DNA of 64,000 bases from Sorex araneus (GCF_027595985.1 NC_073312.1:9869926-9933925), one strand, 5' to 3'. Counted from the stretch's first letter, positions 26,896 to 39,655 are shown. A program made the numbers and translations. Notes: generated by a model not told the origin, from the letters alone.

Positions 26896-28440
26896 CTAGA
26901 TTTTGTGAGACACAGGGAAAGTGGGGTGGGGGGAATGTGTCAGGGAAGCGAGTGGTCAAGGCCACCAGGTTTGTTTATTGGGGGAGGGTTCAGGCTTTAG
27001 GCCATCCATTCTGATTTCACCTGGCTTTCTGCTCCTGTCCGTTTCCCATCCTCTCTATTTTAAGAATCCGGTTGTCAGGGATTGGGGTACACAAACCCCT
27101 TTTTGGAAAGCCCTCCGGATTGGAAGCAAAGTAAGCCTTGTGTTCTGGGCTTGTCTGGAGCCCTGCTTGTCTTAGCTCCCCCCCACCAACCTTCCCGGGG
27201 CACACGTTCATATTTGGTCCTTGGGTTTGTGCCCCGCCACAGGAGGCCGTCTGCTCTGGTGCCAGGCACGGCCTTGGCCAGGTTCCTTCCTTCAGGGACT
27301 CTCATGGCCTCGCTTTTGTGGGTGTTTTCTTTTTTCCCCAGGCCCCTGGATACGGGCTAGTGACAGAGTTATTGGAATGGGGTGTGCCGGAAGATATTCT
27401 TCCCTGAGACCCTGAGACCCAAACCCCCAGTGCCAGACATGGCCAGGTTGCAGAGCTGGCTCTCAGCAGGGCTGGGTGGTCACAGCCCCAGGAAGAGCAG
27501 CCCAGGAGGGCCAGTGAGGCCTGAGGCCGCTGGAGAAGCCCAGGTCTTTGGATTGAGCTAGCTGGAGGCAGCGTGGACAGGGCTCAGCCCTTCATTTCCA
27601 AGGCCAGCTGGAAATTTGCAACCAACTTTGGACCCCAGATTCTGAAGGCAGAGGACAAGCGACCACCCTGGGGTGGCTCTGTAGGAGAACTGGAGGGCCA
27701 GGCTCCCCACTCACCCTCCAAAGTGGGCCTGGAACCTGGGGTATTCACACTGCCCCTCTGGGCGGCTTCATTGCCAGGCTGGTGTTTGAGATCGCAAAGG
27801 GGGATGTGAGACTGGATGACCTGGTGGGCAAAAGGGGTCAGTCCACAGAAGCCCCAGTTGGTCCAATGTGTCTCTCCCTCTTTAAAAGCTCTCTGGCTGT
27901 GGGCTAGGGAGATGGCTTAAAGGGCTGGTTGGTGTACAGGGTCCCTCACATTGACTCCTGCACCTCCGGGTGCCCCTTACCACGCTCCAGCCCCAGAGCC
28001 ACTGGGAAGAATGGACCCCCATTCACCCTCCACTGTCCAGCACTGAGCAGGGAGTAGTCCTGGCTACCACCGGATGTGCCCCGCAAACCACAAGCAACAG
28101 CAATTCAGAGTGGATCCTTCCCTTTTAAATACTTTTCCTTTTTGGCCAGGATGTCCTGAGGGAGTGAGTGACCCTCCAGGCTAGATTGGTCTCCTGCAGG
28201 GACTGGGATGCTTGGGACCCTCGCCCTCCCTGGAGTGCTCCCTTCTCTGGCCTTCCACGGTCCTTCGTGGGCCTGGGGAGAGCCAGGTTTGGCCCACAGG
28301 TGGGGCAGCAGGGAGGGTGCCCATCCTCTTGCCAGGCCCCCTGGCCAGGCACGCCCAGGCCCCCAGCCTAGCTCAGCCCTCGCCCCCAGAGAGAGAAGCC
28401 CTTGGGGGGGGGGGGTGAGAGAGGAGTCTGGCCTGGTGGA
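26896..28440. other. Unique upstream DNA with one decayed SINE
   Basis: GC-rich, no gene. At 27900-28100 a diverged plus-strand SINE is suggested by GGGCTAGGGAGATGGCTTAAAGGG and CACCGGATGTGCCCCGCAAACC. It is the only SINE trace between 12.0 and 36.1 kb. Confidence 0.45.
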
Positions 28441-28444
28441 TGCC

Positions 28445-28575
28445 CTGGGAGTGAGATAATCTATGCTAATTCATGCGCCCAGACGAGAGCTAGGAAGGGT
28501 TGAGCCGCTAGGCCGCCCTGCATGCTGGGGAATTAACTAGCAGAGTAACTCATTAACCAGATAGGAGGGGGAGCA
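28445..28575. promoter_or_regulatory. Candidate regulatory element with octamer-like site
   Basis: Contains ATGCTAAT (28463-28470), a POU octamer-type site, followed by TCATGCGCC, then GGAATTAACTAGC and CTCATTAACC. Short, AT-rich and distinct from its GC-rich flanks. Confidence 0.4.
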
Positions 28576-29740
28576 GCCTGGCCCCTGGGCGCTCTGGTCC
28601 CCACTCGGACCTCCAGCCGCCTCCTGCCCCCACTTCTTGGACCACGAGTCTGCCACTCATTTACCTAGTGGCCTTGGGCCCGGCAGAACGTGGCCCTTCT
28701 TTGTTCCTTAGCTGCCCTGGAAGGCTGGTGTTCGGTGACGTGCCCGACGGGTGCCACGTAAGGAGGGAGTAAGGAGGGGATTTGTGGATTCCACCTTAGA
28801 GCCCCGACACCCCGCCCCGGGAGCCAGGCAGCTGTGGGTGGGGCCGGGCTGCATAGATGCGGGAACCAGCTTCCAGCGGAGGCTGGACTGAGGGAGGCTC
28901 TAAACTCCGAAGGAGAGAGATCTTAGCGGGGAGATCTCGGGCGACACTGCAGATCTCTCCCGACCTCCATCTTGGAGTCGGTAAATCTGCCCAGTGCTGC
29001 CCAGAGGCCATCGATGGCAGGAGTGGGCTGGTGGGAAGGCTGACCGAACCTTCCACTTCCTGGCTGGCCCAGACACGGAGCTCTGGACAGGGAGGGCAGG
29101 TTATACCATGTATACATTATAGCCTATAAAACCTGCCCCTTTTTTAAAAAAATCAGTCCTGGGTGACTTGGATCAAGTTCCCCCACTTTCCCATGCCTCT
29201 GTTTTGTCTTCTGTAAAATGGGGATCAGAAACAGTCACTCGGTCCTTTTTGTTCAAGGAGCTTAAGTCCAGCCAAGCGCTCAGTGTTCAGCACATCTTGA
29301 GCTACAGGAAAAGTCACCTCTTGTCCACCAGGCTGCTGCTGTTACCTCCTTCCCGACGCGCTGTTTGCGGGGCCAAACAATAAATTGTGCAAATACTCCG
29401 TTTTTGCCAGTCTTACACTCCCGCCAGGAACAAGCCCCATCCCTCTTGTTCCAGTCTTCCCAGGGAGATGCTGGGAGCAGAGGCCAAGGAGAGGGAAAAG
29501 CCACCAATTGGAAGATATTGTGGGGAGGGGAGCCTCCCATAACCGGCTGTTCATTCACACGCGACCCCCGCCCTTTGGAAAGGCAATGCCTTCTTATTAC
29601 CGCCCCCCCCCATCGGTCTCTGTGGAAACTGGGGGTCCCTCCTGCGCCTCGGTGGAAAGGAAACATCGGTCTCTTCGGAGTCCTTGGGAGGAGAAAGTCC
29701 TGAGCGTCCTGACCTTGGTTAAATATTAGGTCAGGCTTAG
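28576..29740. other. Unique upstream DNA, nothing recognised
   Basis: Mixed composition without repeats; no gene supported. AT-rich at 29105-29150. Confidence 0.45.
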
Positions 29741-30330
29741 GCCAGGGGCTGGTGCGGTCTTGCCCACCCGCGGGCTGAGGCCATACCCAGGTCGCGGCGG
29801 TTTCGGATCTGTCCCGCGGGCGGGCCGGAGCCGGTGCTGTGCGCGGGCCAGGCGAGATGCGCGGACGTCGGGGGAAGAGGAGCCCTAACGCGGGTCCCGG
29901 GCTTGGGGCTGGGTGAGGCCCCCGGGGCCGGGGAAAGAATTCCTCCGACTCACCGAGATGCCCCGTGACGGGCGTCGGGGAAGGCGGAGGTCGGCGGTGG
30001 GGGCCTGGGAGCGATGTAGAAAATAACTACCTTTCAGACTCAGTTCAAATGCTGTCCGGACGGGAAACCCCCTTCTGGCCTCGTCCGCGGAGGCGGCTGG
30101 CGGCGGCCCGGACCCCGATCGGCGAGCGCGCAGCGGCGCCTAGTGGCGAGGGCCGGGCGCGGGCGGCCTCTCCGCCGGGTCCCCGAGCCCCGGAGCGCCC
30201 GGCCGGCCGGGGAGAGCTGGGGTGGCTCTCTGTCGAAAGATCCCGCCGGGACCGCGATGGGGCCGGGAGAGGAAGTGTCGGGAAGGAGAGGAACGCGGGA
30301 AAGCGCGCGTCCCTTCTCCGTCGGCTCCAG
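29741..30330. promoter_or_regulatory. CpG island about 4.5 kb upstream of EMX2
   Basis: Dense CpG (CCCGCGGGCGGGCC, CGCGGACGTCGGGG, GGCCGGCCGGGG) without repeats. Could be an alternative EMX2 promoter, an EMX2OS-associated element or Polycomb-bound DNA. No open frame shows a known protein. Confidence 0.65.
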
Positions 30331-31950
30331 CTCTCCCGCTCCAGAGTTCTCCAGCCAGGCTAGAATTGCAGCGCCACTGGGACAGGACGCGGGCACCGAG
30401 GGGACATGGAATGGGCAGCGGTTTCTTTCAAAAGGCCAAGATGACCGAGCTGTGCCACGGCCGCCCCCCCGCACAAACTCAGCCACAATTCCGTGATGCC
30501 CGGCGCTGGGCGGCCCCGGGTGGGGGATGCGAGGAGCTAGGCTCTGCTGCGAAGTTTTCCCCGCTCCACGCCCCCTCGTGGCGGGCCCAGAAGACCCCGA
30601 GATTGGGCTCTCGGTGAGGATTCAGGAGGTGACCAATGATCGCCAGCCCCGTAAGGTGGCCGCTTGGTGGCCTCGGTGACCAGGATGCGCCCCTCATCAG
30701 TCCCGGGGCCAGTGGGCCCCTTCGCTGAGCAAGGCAGTGGAATCTGGTCGCTGGCTGGAAATCCGGAGACGGCTGGGGTCCCTGCCCAGTGCGAATCAAA
30801 GCCTGGAGGGGACAGAGCCCTGGAAGGAGAGTCTGAACCCGGGTCCTGACTCTGCGCCCTCCACCTCAGGCCGCTGCAGCAAGCCCGGGCGTCTCGGGGT
30901 CTCCGCGGACCTTTCAGAGGCAGGAACTCAGCACTGACCCAAGTCGTGCCACACGCAGGACCTGTCCCGCTCCTTGGGCACAAGGAAAGGCATCAGCCGC
31001 TCAGCACAGGCTGCCAGCACGGAAAGAGAGCTCCGAAGGCCGGCCTCACTCCTCTTAGCTTGCCTTCAAGTGGCCCCAAGCAAGGGGAGGTGAGGAACTG
31101 ATCCTGACACAGAGGTGTAGGGACCAGGGCATAGGATGCTCTTTCACTGCACCACTCTGCACCTGGTGAGCTTGTCGAATTATACCCCCAAAGTTGCCCC
31201 CAAACTGTGGCCTTCAGTCGCCTTGTGCTTCCTAGGCTGAACAGGGAGACACAGAGACTCCCAGTTTGGAGGCTTGGGGGTTCTGACTTTTAAATTTGAG
31301 ACTTGGATCCCTAGGATGATTTCTGAAAGTCAATTCTCACCCCCCCCCCCAGTGCCATCCCCATTTCCTGGGTCCTGGGACTTAGAAAGCGGGGAGGGGG
31401 GACAAGGGCATCAATGGGAAGGAGACTCCAGGATCTTGCTCTGACAGTTCCAGCTCATCCAGAACCCAGAGGTGAACTCGGGGGAGACTCAAACCAACCA
31501 TTGCCCTCTTGTACGGAGCATCAGGGGTGCACAGAAAGATGTGGTCGAGCCCAGAATCTCCATGAACCTCACAATTTCTTGTAGAAGGAATCAAGCTACC
31601 CATTCCCCAGATGAGATGGCCGGGCTGAGAGAGGTGGCACAAGGCACTGCTAGCCCCTGCTGGCCCCAAGGCCGCCCCGCCTCCTCTGGCCGCGCCAGAC
31701 ACCTGCATCCAAGCCAATGAGAAGAAGCGGCGAAGACCCCCCTTAACCCCACCCCGCCAACTGCCTGGGCCACTTCCTCGAGCACCCCTAGCTCGATGCA
31801 GATGTCCCCATACACTGCCTCGACCCCACTGATCCACCTTATCCCGTTCCCCACCCCCACTCTACCCGGCCTCAAGTGCCCCTCCACCACCCCGCCGCCA
31901 CACACGTTCCTCCTTTTTCCTCTCGGGTCGCCTCCAGCGGACTCGGACTT
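30331..31950. other. Unique upstream DNA, nothing recognised
   Basis: GC-rich, no transposable elements seen, no supported gene. Confidence 0.45.
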
Positions 31951-33070
31951 CGGGTTTGACACGAGCCGGCAGTTGGCACCCTCAGCGTCGTTGCTAGCAA
32001 GCGCCTGGGACTACAGGAGCCCTGGGGCTGCGGGGGCGACTCCGGGCGGGCGATCCCGAGTGACCCCGCCGCCTCGGGACGTGCGCACCAGCCAGCACGC
32101 GCCCGCGGACGGAAATGTCGCTGGCACGCCCGCCCGGCGGAGGCCGCAAAACCCCGGGCCGCGTGACCTCAGCCTCCAGCCACCTAGGGAACAAGAAGAG
32201 CGGACAGACGGGGAGGAGGACGGGGGCAGGAGGGGGCAGGGGCTTCCGAAGGGGCCCTCCAGAGAGGGTTTGTCGCACCGGGGTTCCGCGGAGCTCGCCT
32301 CCCAAAGCCTCTGCCCAGGAGACCTTTGTGAATCACCAGCGGCCTCGGCCAGGCTCCGGGCTGGAGCGAGTGGAAAGAGTTGGCTAGTTCGGGGCCCACA
32401 GCCGCTACCCACCTTCCCACCCCACCTCCTCCGACACACGCACATTCCTGGGTCCCTGGTGACCCGAAATTGTACTGGCACGCCCTTTGGCGCCCCTCAC
32501 CCGCCCCCAGAGTGCGCCCAGCTTTCCGCGGCGGCCCCGAGCTGCCTCGGCGTGGTGACCCGCCCTCGGAGGCGGCGGGAGCGGCGGACAGCTGCAGCCG
32601 ACGGGGACCTGCTGGGACCTGCCCGCGCCCCAAGACCGGCTGGCCTCCGAGACCGCCGCGCCCGGCACTCGGAGTTCCCCGGGCCTCGGCCCCCGGCGGG
32701 GGCCCCCGCGCTTAGCCGGACCGCCAACGGCTCGCCCGCGCGCGCTGATCAGCAAAACGTGCCGTCGCAGCGGCGCGGGCGGGGACCTCATTGGTTCAAT
32801 ATTAGCTTTTCATTCCACTCTATTGTGCCCATCTGAGATAATATTGACAGTGAGGTGAGAGTCCGCAGACCGCAGGGCTTGTGGAGCACTCGGCGAAGGG
32901 CGCACTCGAAGGCACGAGAACCCGACGCGCAAATAAAGGCACTCGCGCGCCCGCGCGCACAGGGCCGCGGGCCGACGCCGACCCCGCGGCCGGATCGCGG
33001 AGGGGGGACGGCGGGGCCTCGAGCCGGGCGCTGTGGAGGGGCGCTGCGCGTTCCCTTCGAAAAGAGACTA
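31951..33070. promoter_or_regulatory. CpG island about 7 kb upstream of EMX2
   Basis: CpG-dense on both sides of a short AT-rich block at 32785-32860, which reads CCTCATTGGTTCAATATTAGC and GAGATAATATTGACAG. This CCAAT-bearing block inside the island suggests a promoter or a constrained element. Confidence 0.6.
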
Positions 33071-33239
33071 TGGACTTCGAGGGTGCGCGTCGGTATAGCT
33101 CGGGAGGAAAACGAATTCCTATGCGCTATGATTTGGGTTCCCTGTAAAGTTAAGCCAACGCTGGCCACAGTCCCCCCCTTCCAAAGCAGGTCCCGCTTTG
33201 AGGGGGTAACGCTCGTTTTTTTCCACCTCCCCCACCCCC

Positions 33240-33500
33240 AACCCGTTCCCCCAGAAAAGTCAACAACCGCAGCAATTACCATTAAGCTGCCCTGCTTGCA
33301 GGTGCGAGGTTAATATCGAATTTCTAACAGTGCTTCTTGCTTTGCTTTGAAGCGGCTCCTTGCAGCCAGTTAGCGGGTTCCTTAACTGTCTTTTGAATCG
33401 CGGCTTTCAAGGGCTTCTGGAACTTTCTAGCCCTGCATATAAAGATTCGTTTCATTTTCCAAATCGCCTCTAAATGCCTGGATTGGAAAGTGACACTTTG
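33240..33500. promoter_or_regulatory. Candidate conserved non-coding element
   Basis: Unique AT-rich block with GCAGCAATTACCATTAAGC, GGTTAATATCG, CTTGCTTTGCTTTGAAGC and CATATAAAGATTCG. Just outside the CpG island. Confidence 0.4.
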
Positions 33501-35865
33501 AGAAGAAGGAAAGTTAAACTCTCAGGACCCGGCGCCAGTGCCGGGTTTGCTGGTGGCCCTGGGCAGGAGGTCCTCGGGTCTAGCGTCGGGTTAGAAAATT
33601 TGTGTCTCCCCACTCCCGGCCCCGGAGTCTGACCGCTAATAGATCATCTGGGAACTCCTCTCCCAGATGTGAAGCTGGTCCCTGGAAATCCTTACATCCA
33701 CCACCAAGTGGGGAGCCAGAAGGGGCAAGGGTGGGCTTATGGTGGTCGCTCCCACATCCCAGAACCGGTTCTGGCTATGTTTCTGGTCTCTGGACCCTAT
33801 ACCCAGTCAGGAGACTCAGCGTTCTGGAAATCAGCGCCTAGGTATTTCAGAAAAGAAAAGTCTGTTAAGTGTGTGTGATCTAAGACACATGCGTGTATAT
33901 TAGATATTAGCTCTATTACGTACATTATACAGATTAACTGCATCTAATATATCTATAGTTTATTTGTATTATAAAGTAATGGGTGGTTTCATCATATGCT
34001 CTTTAACATATATTTAACATCTAATTCCTACAGTACATGATTATATTATTGCTAATTTAACACATTTTATTATATATTACACATTGTACTTATATGTGTT
34101 GTATATAGTTATCGCCTTGGATACATACTGCATATATTTTATATGTGAGTATAGACGTAGCAGGGGTGACGGTAAGCTCCTGCAATTCATACTTCGGGTG
34201 TCTTAAATGTAATGTTTTCAAGTCCTAATTGAAACCACTTTGACAACAGCTCCGTCTTTATAAGAAATGCCCTGGAGTCCAATTTTGGCTCCAGGGAACA
34301 GGCTGGGGTCAATCCACCAGAAGGGACCTCAGGTCGCCTCTGGAAAGTGGTTTTTCAAATGTCCCTTCCCTGGGGACCGAGGGGACGACATGCCGGAGCT
34401 GGGCAGCTGCCTCCTGTCCTCGCTTGCATTGTGCTGCGTGTTTCGGTTTGGGGGAAGGCTGCTTAGAGTTGCCTATGGTCCCCAAACTACTGATGTCATG
34501 AATTAAAAATGAACTTGGGGCATGGCATGCAGCATATTCCCAGCTGAGGCATCTGGAAGAGAGGTGGGGGCCCTCCCCTCACCCCTCAGTTCAGGGTTCT
34601 GGAAGGGAGTCTGTGGGCTCCTAGGGACAGGGAGAGCAAGGGCAGGTCCTAGCGCGCCTGACCCTCTCTCCAGGAGGAGATCCGCGCAGCTCAGGTGGCC
34701 CGCTCCCTCCCATCTCTCCACGGGGTATAAGCTCCCTGGTGTAACTTTGCTTAAAAAAATGATTACGGGGAAACTATCAGAAGGTCCAAGGAAATGAAAG
34801 TGGGGGTCTGGGGTGGGGGTAGGGGCCCTGTGCCTGGCAACACTTTAAAAGGGAAAGAACCTCGAAGAGTTAGTGCAAGAGGGAGTTAGGTTTGGCTCAT
34901 CCATTCCTCACCAGAAACCAGACTTGGCCACTGCAATAAATAGGAACCAGGTACTCACAGACCTGGGAGGGAAGTTAGGGGGTGTGGGCCTGGGCGTTGG
35001 GGGAGAGAAAGGAAAACCAAGCAAGGGAGACAGAGACCACAAGCGCAACTCGGAAATAGTTACCTGACCCCGCCTTATGAAGCAAAACTGCAACATTTGG
35101 TGAAAACCTGACCAAGAAACTTGAGTTCACCCCATCCACCGCCTTCCAGCAAAAACTACAGTTTTGAGTCCCCAAGTGGAACTCCCTCCCTTCATCGGGT
35201 CCAATCCCCAGCCTTGCGGAAAGAGTTTCCCAGACAGTCTCCCAGGTATCTGCTAGGACGAGAGGGTACCAGGACCACCCCCCAACCCCCACCTCCTTCA
35301 TGTTGCTGAAAATAATTCTGACCCTCGGCCCTCTCCAGCCCTGCTCCCTGGGTCAAGGCGGCGTGGAGAGGCGTCTCAACACGCTCAAAAGCCAAGCCTT
35401 GCCATGCGCTTCGTGGCAGTGGGTCCAGGTGCCAACTGTGTGGTTGCGGAGCTCCCCGATGGCCTTCAGCACATCTGGCCTATCTGCTGTCTTTTTCCAT
35501 CCAGATATCAGCTCGCCCGGGGCCTGGTGTGGGACACTTGCTTCTGATTGTGTGGGTGTCTGAGTCCCTGAGTCCTGCCCCTTGCCCTGAGTCCCAGGAT
35601 CCTGGTGGAAGGGGAGCTTGCTCACGTGTGCACGAACAGGAAAGGGGTTATTTTACGATCCGGTTTTTAGCAAGGCATTTGCACCTGAGATGGTCCTGGT
35701 CCTCTTTTATTACTGGTGGCGCCTGTCCCAGATGTTGTGTGGAGTGTTCATGATAAGGGTCTTTCCTCTCTAAGTTCCCAGCAAGCCCCTGAAGTATCTC
35801 ATTCCCACTTAGCAGATGAGAAGACTGAGACTGAAATGATACTGTTCACCCAAATACACATTCCC
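33501..35865. other. Unique upstream DNA with an AT-rich core
   Basis: No gene. 33880-34260 is strongly AT-rich (TATATTAGATATTAG, ATATATTTAAC words) and looks like unconstrained or ancient L1-free DNA. The rest is GC-rich. No SINE found. Confidence 0.45.
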
Positions 35866-35965
35866 ATTCTCTGTCTCTGTCTCTCTTTGTCTATCTGTCG
35901 TCTCTGTCTCTGTCTATGTATGTGACTGTCTGTCTGTCTGTGTATGTGTCTGTTTGTCTCCCTCC
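35866..35965. repeat. (TCTG/TCTC)n microsatellite
   Basis: Pyrimidine-rich run of TCTCTG, TCTGTC and TGTCTG words. Confidence 0.85.
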
Positions 35966-36077
35966 CCTGCCTCTTGGAAAAGAAAGAATTTGGATTCCAA
36001 CCCAGGACTAGCAACTTCCAATATCACCCCCACCCAATTTCTCACTTCCCATCAAAATGTCCTCCTCCCTCCCCAAC

Positions 36078-36150
36078 CCTGCCTGAGTGCTGAGCCAGTT
36101 GTAACCCCTGAGCATTTCCGGGTGTGACCCAAAAAGCAGGGAAAAAAAGA
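36078..36150 (+). mobile_element. 5'-truncated SOR-like SINE
   Basis: Only the last third is present: CCTGAGTGCTGAGCCAG, GTAACCCCTGAGCATTTCC, GGTGTGACCCAAAAAGC and an A-rich tail. Confidence 0.85.
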
Positions 36151-36995
36151 CCCCTTCTCCCTACTAAGGAAGTTTAGACCCTCTGGGTAAGGTAAGAGAA
36201 AACACTTAATCCCGAGACCACCCCACAAAGCCAACACTTGGAGGGCACAGAACCCCGCCCCCACACGCTCTCCGGAGTATTTCCTTCTAATCCCAAGTTA
36301 TGGGTTGGCACCGAGAGAGCTTATGTGGTTCACAGGGCGCTTGCTCACACCTCGGTTTAATCACACTTTACTCCCCCAGCTAGGGAGGGTGATATTACCC
36401 CAATAGTTCCCCTGTGCCAGTATTACCCCAGGACAGAGACAGACATGGGCTCTGTGAGGTTGAACAATTTGTTCGCTGCCCAGCCAGTTCGCCCAGAGTC
36501 CTGGCACTGGTCTGGGCCGCCCATTCCAAGCCTCCCAGCCCGGCAGATACCACATATGGGACCATTTAACCAACAGAATCAGACCTTGCTTTCTCTTGTG
36601 AAATGGCTAGGTTGTTTTCTCTCCATGTTAAGTGTTTCTGCAAATATTATTTGGGGACTTGAAACTTTCACTTCTTTGATGCCTCTGGTGCTCTCTCCAC
36701 TGATGCACCATTCGTGTTGTTGGACCAACAGAGCGATAGGAGTAGATCATCACCAGTGTTCAGAGCTTGTTTCGAGACTGCAGTCTATTGATTTTACCTA
36801 CGGTTGCCTATTTCCTTCTATTACTATTCGCCTTACCTGCCTCCCTAGAACTTAAGTAATAGATCAAGGATTTCAAAGTATATATGTGTGTATGCTTCAT
36901 GACTTGAGTATTATCTTTAAATGTTTTCTCTTTGCTAAGATCCAGGAGAAAGGGTAGGAGGAATCCTTTGGCCAAATGGTTCCAAATCCGAAGGG
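36151..36995. other. Unique DNA, nothing recognised
   Basis: No gene or repeat family recognised; 36600-36860 is T-rich and may include an old repeat. Confidence 0.4.
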
Positions 36996-36999
36996 AGAT

Positions 37000-37165
37000 A
37001 GGGCCAGGGATGGTGCGGGTTACAGAGCATATGCATCCTGGATCCCATTCCTGGATTCACACACTCCCTCAAGCATTGCTGGGCACAGCCCTGGAGGCCC
37101 ACCAGGTAGCCCAGGTAGCCCCAGCACCACTGGTCACTCACAGCACTGCATCCTCGGACCCTAGC
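37000..37165 (+). mobile_element. Degenerate SOR-like SINE
   Basis: AGGGCCAGGGATGGTGCGGG head, then a GCATTGCTGGGCACAGCCC body; identity is low. Confidence 0.45.
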
Positions 37166-37274
37166 ATTGAACCATAAGCCCCCATAGGCAAGAATCGCCT
37201 GTTTTCCTGAACTTTCTAAGCACCTCTTGGAGCTCTCCCCCCTGCAAGAAAAGGGGTAGAGGGGGTTAATCAAG

Positions 37275-37839
37275 AAATCCCTTTGGGAATGCCCTGCCAC
37301 AGAGGCAGGGTGGGGTGAAGGGGACAAAATGGGGGTGGTGGGAGGGATGTTGGGACCATTGGTGGTAGAAAACAGGCACTGGTGGAGGGATGGGTAGTCG
37401 ATTATTGTATGACTGAAACGCAAGCATGAAAATTTGTAAGTCTGTAACTTTATCTCACGGTGATTCACTAATAAAAAATTTTTAATTAAAAAAAATAAAA
37501 ATCTACAGACTAGAGACTGAACACAATGGCCACTCAACACCTCTATTGCAAACCACAACACCTAATCAGAAAGAGAGAACAAAAGGGAATTCCCTGCCAT
37601 AGTGGCAGGGTGGGGTGGGGGGAGACGGGTCTGGGGAGGGGGGGAGGGATGTTGGGTTTACGGGTGGTGGAGAATGGGCACTGGTGAAGGGATGGGTTAT
37701 TGAACTTTGTATGGGGGAAGCATGAGCACAAAGATGTATGGATCTGTAACTGTACCCTCACGATGACTCTCTAATTAAAAATAAACTAATAAAAAAATAA
37801 ATAAATAAAAAATAAATTAAAAAATAAAAATCCCTTTGG
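37275..37839 (+). mobile_element. Tandem dimer of L1-like 3' ends flanked by a TSD
   Basis: Two head-to-tail copies (37287-37497 and 37502-37827) each run through ACTGGTG(G/A)AGGGATGGGT, GTATG and CTGTAACT to an A-rich tail. The pair is bracketed by AAATCCCTTTGG at 37275-37286 and 37828-37839, an exact 12-bp direct repeat, so both entered as one unit or the second landed in the A-tail of the first. Confidence 0.8.
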
Positions 37840-38625
37840 TATTGGTGTTGCAACTTTGTATGCCTAAAACAATTCTATTATGAACAACGTTGTAAATTAT
37901 GATACCTTAATTTAAAATAATATATATATTTCAAAAGAATCCAGACAAGAAGTGGATTGAGGGGTCTCCCCCCTTGAGGTGGCAGGTGTGGTATGCTAGA
38001 ACCTGGGGGGCCCTTGGCCAGAGGGGTGCCTTTGCCTGCCCCTGCCCTGTAGCCAGTCTCTTCCTTGTTGTCTGGCCCACCAGGTGGTGTCCTGCCATTC
38101 CAGGCGCAGCTTTCTTCTCTCTGTTCCGTGTGTCATTTTTATTAGACCAAAAATGTGTAAAGAAAGGAACCATCACTTAAGTTCTCCCATAGCCAGAAGC
38201 CACTGTGGTTAATCATTGGAGGATGTTAGCTTTTGACTTTTGGGAAAGAAAAGAAAATTCGATTCTGTCTTCCCATTTGGGTTCTTGTTGTTCTGGTAAA
38301 TATGAGGGATGAAAGGGATACTGTGGTTCTGTTGACACGAAGTTTGCCACTGGACACAGACTTGGGTCCCTAGTTTCCCTCTGAGAAAAATTGACAAGGA
38401 AGAACTGGGGGGGGCGGGGATTTTCTCAGGTACAGATTTCTTTGGGGGTAGTGACAACACAAATACATACTATTACCACTAGTCATTACACTTATAACCT
38501 GTGTATTTTTGCTGTAAGTTTACAGACCTCAATAAAAAAGCAAGGGACCTTAGATAAATATTATAACAGAAAAATAAATTGGAGAAGCAGCTGAAAAGCA
38601 AGTAGTTGGGACAGAAAAGAGCATG
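37840..38625. other. Unique DNA, nothing recognised
   Basis: AT-rich near 37850-37930, otherwise mixed. No gene. Confidence 0.4.
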
Positions 38626-38629
38626 ATGG

Positions 38630-38840
38630 GGGCCAGAGAGCTGGTACAGGGGTTAAGGTGTCTTGTGTTGCATACACGCATGGCACATGGCCAACCTTGG
38701 TTCAATCCACCCCACCACACAGTCTCCCAGGACTGCCATGTATAGACCTGGAGGCCCCCCCACGCACCACCAAGTATCCTAGTTAATCTCTAGCACTTCT
38801 GGGCTGAACAGCATGGCACCTTTGGGCCCTTGCTTTATAA
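38630..38840 (+). mobile_element. Degenerate SOR-like SINE
   Basis: GGGGCCAGAGAGCTGGTACAGG head and CTTGGTTCAATCC box-B region are recognisable; the body is strongly diverged. Confidence 0.55.
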
Positions 38841-39510
38841 GAAGGACACCAGATGTCTAATCAAAGGCATTTCCCTGCACCCCTTTGCAGATCTAGACTG
38901 GTGATCCAAGTGAGCTAGTGCTTAAAGGGATCATTACAAAATTCCTGCTGGAGTTACATATCTACCAGCCTCTCTTCTTTGATACAGTTACCCACCAGCT
39001 TCCCCTGGTGACACTGTGTTTTCTGCTCGAATTGGGAATGTCTTAGAGCCTAACAAGACTCTGTATTTGAGTAGGAAAGGGTAAGCTCGTACTCTGTTTG
39101 AGCAAGAAAAGTTTCTTAATCACTGTCTGCAACTCAGAATGTTGTCGCTCTTCCAAACAATGTTATAAACAGCAATCAAGCTTCCAAGTTTCTCCTCCCC
39201 ACCCCAAAGCTATTAAATGCCAGCTCAGAAAAGATAGAACTCATAAGCCTGGTCAGAACACGAGTGCATGGAGTTAGAGTGGCTCTGTGCCATGAAACCA
39301 ATGGGAGAAAGCAGCATTCTTCCCCCTTCCCCTCGGTGCTGTGGCCGTGAGTCATGTGGTTGTGGGGTTCACATGTCCTTCCTGGGCTCATCTCATACTC
39401 AGTGGCTACAGTGTTCTTCGGGGCCACTGCAGTGCTCACACATGTGCCTGCTGAGGGTTGCTGGCGGCCAACATGCTTGTACATCTTTTGCTGTGGTGTG
39501 CGCATGCACA
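38841..39510. other. Unique DNA, nothing recognised
   Basis: No supported gene or element. Confidence 0.4.
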
Positions 39511-39514
39511 CATA

Positions 39515-39552
<38 letters not shown>

Positions 39553-39575
39553 ACCACCACCACCACCACCACCAC
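39515..39575. repeat. (AC)n(ACC)n compound microsatellite
   Basis: A pure AC run followed by eight ACC triplets. Confidence 0.95.
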
Positions 39576-39655
39576 ATACTCTCTGCATGCCATGCAGAAC
39601 ATCCCTGCTGCAGTGCGAGGTCCCAGACCACAGTGCCTGGGGGGGGGCGGGGACT

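Noticed and set aside
31796-32836. Plus-strand open frame of about 346 codons in the upstream CpG island
   Set aside because: Same reason: CpG-driven absence of stops, no domain or splice evidence.
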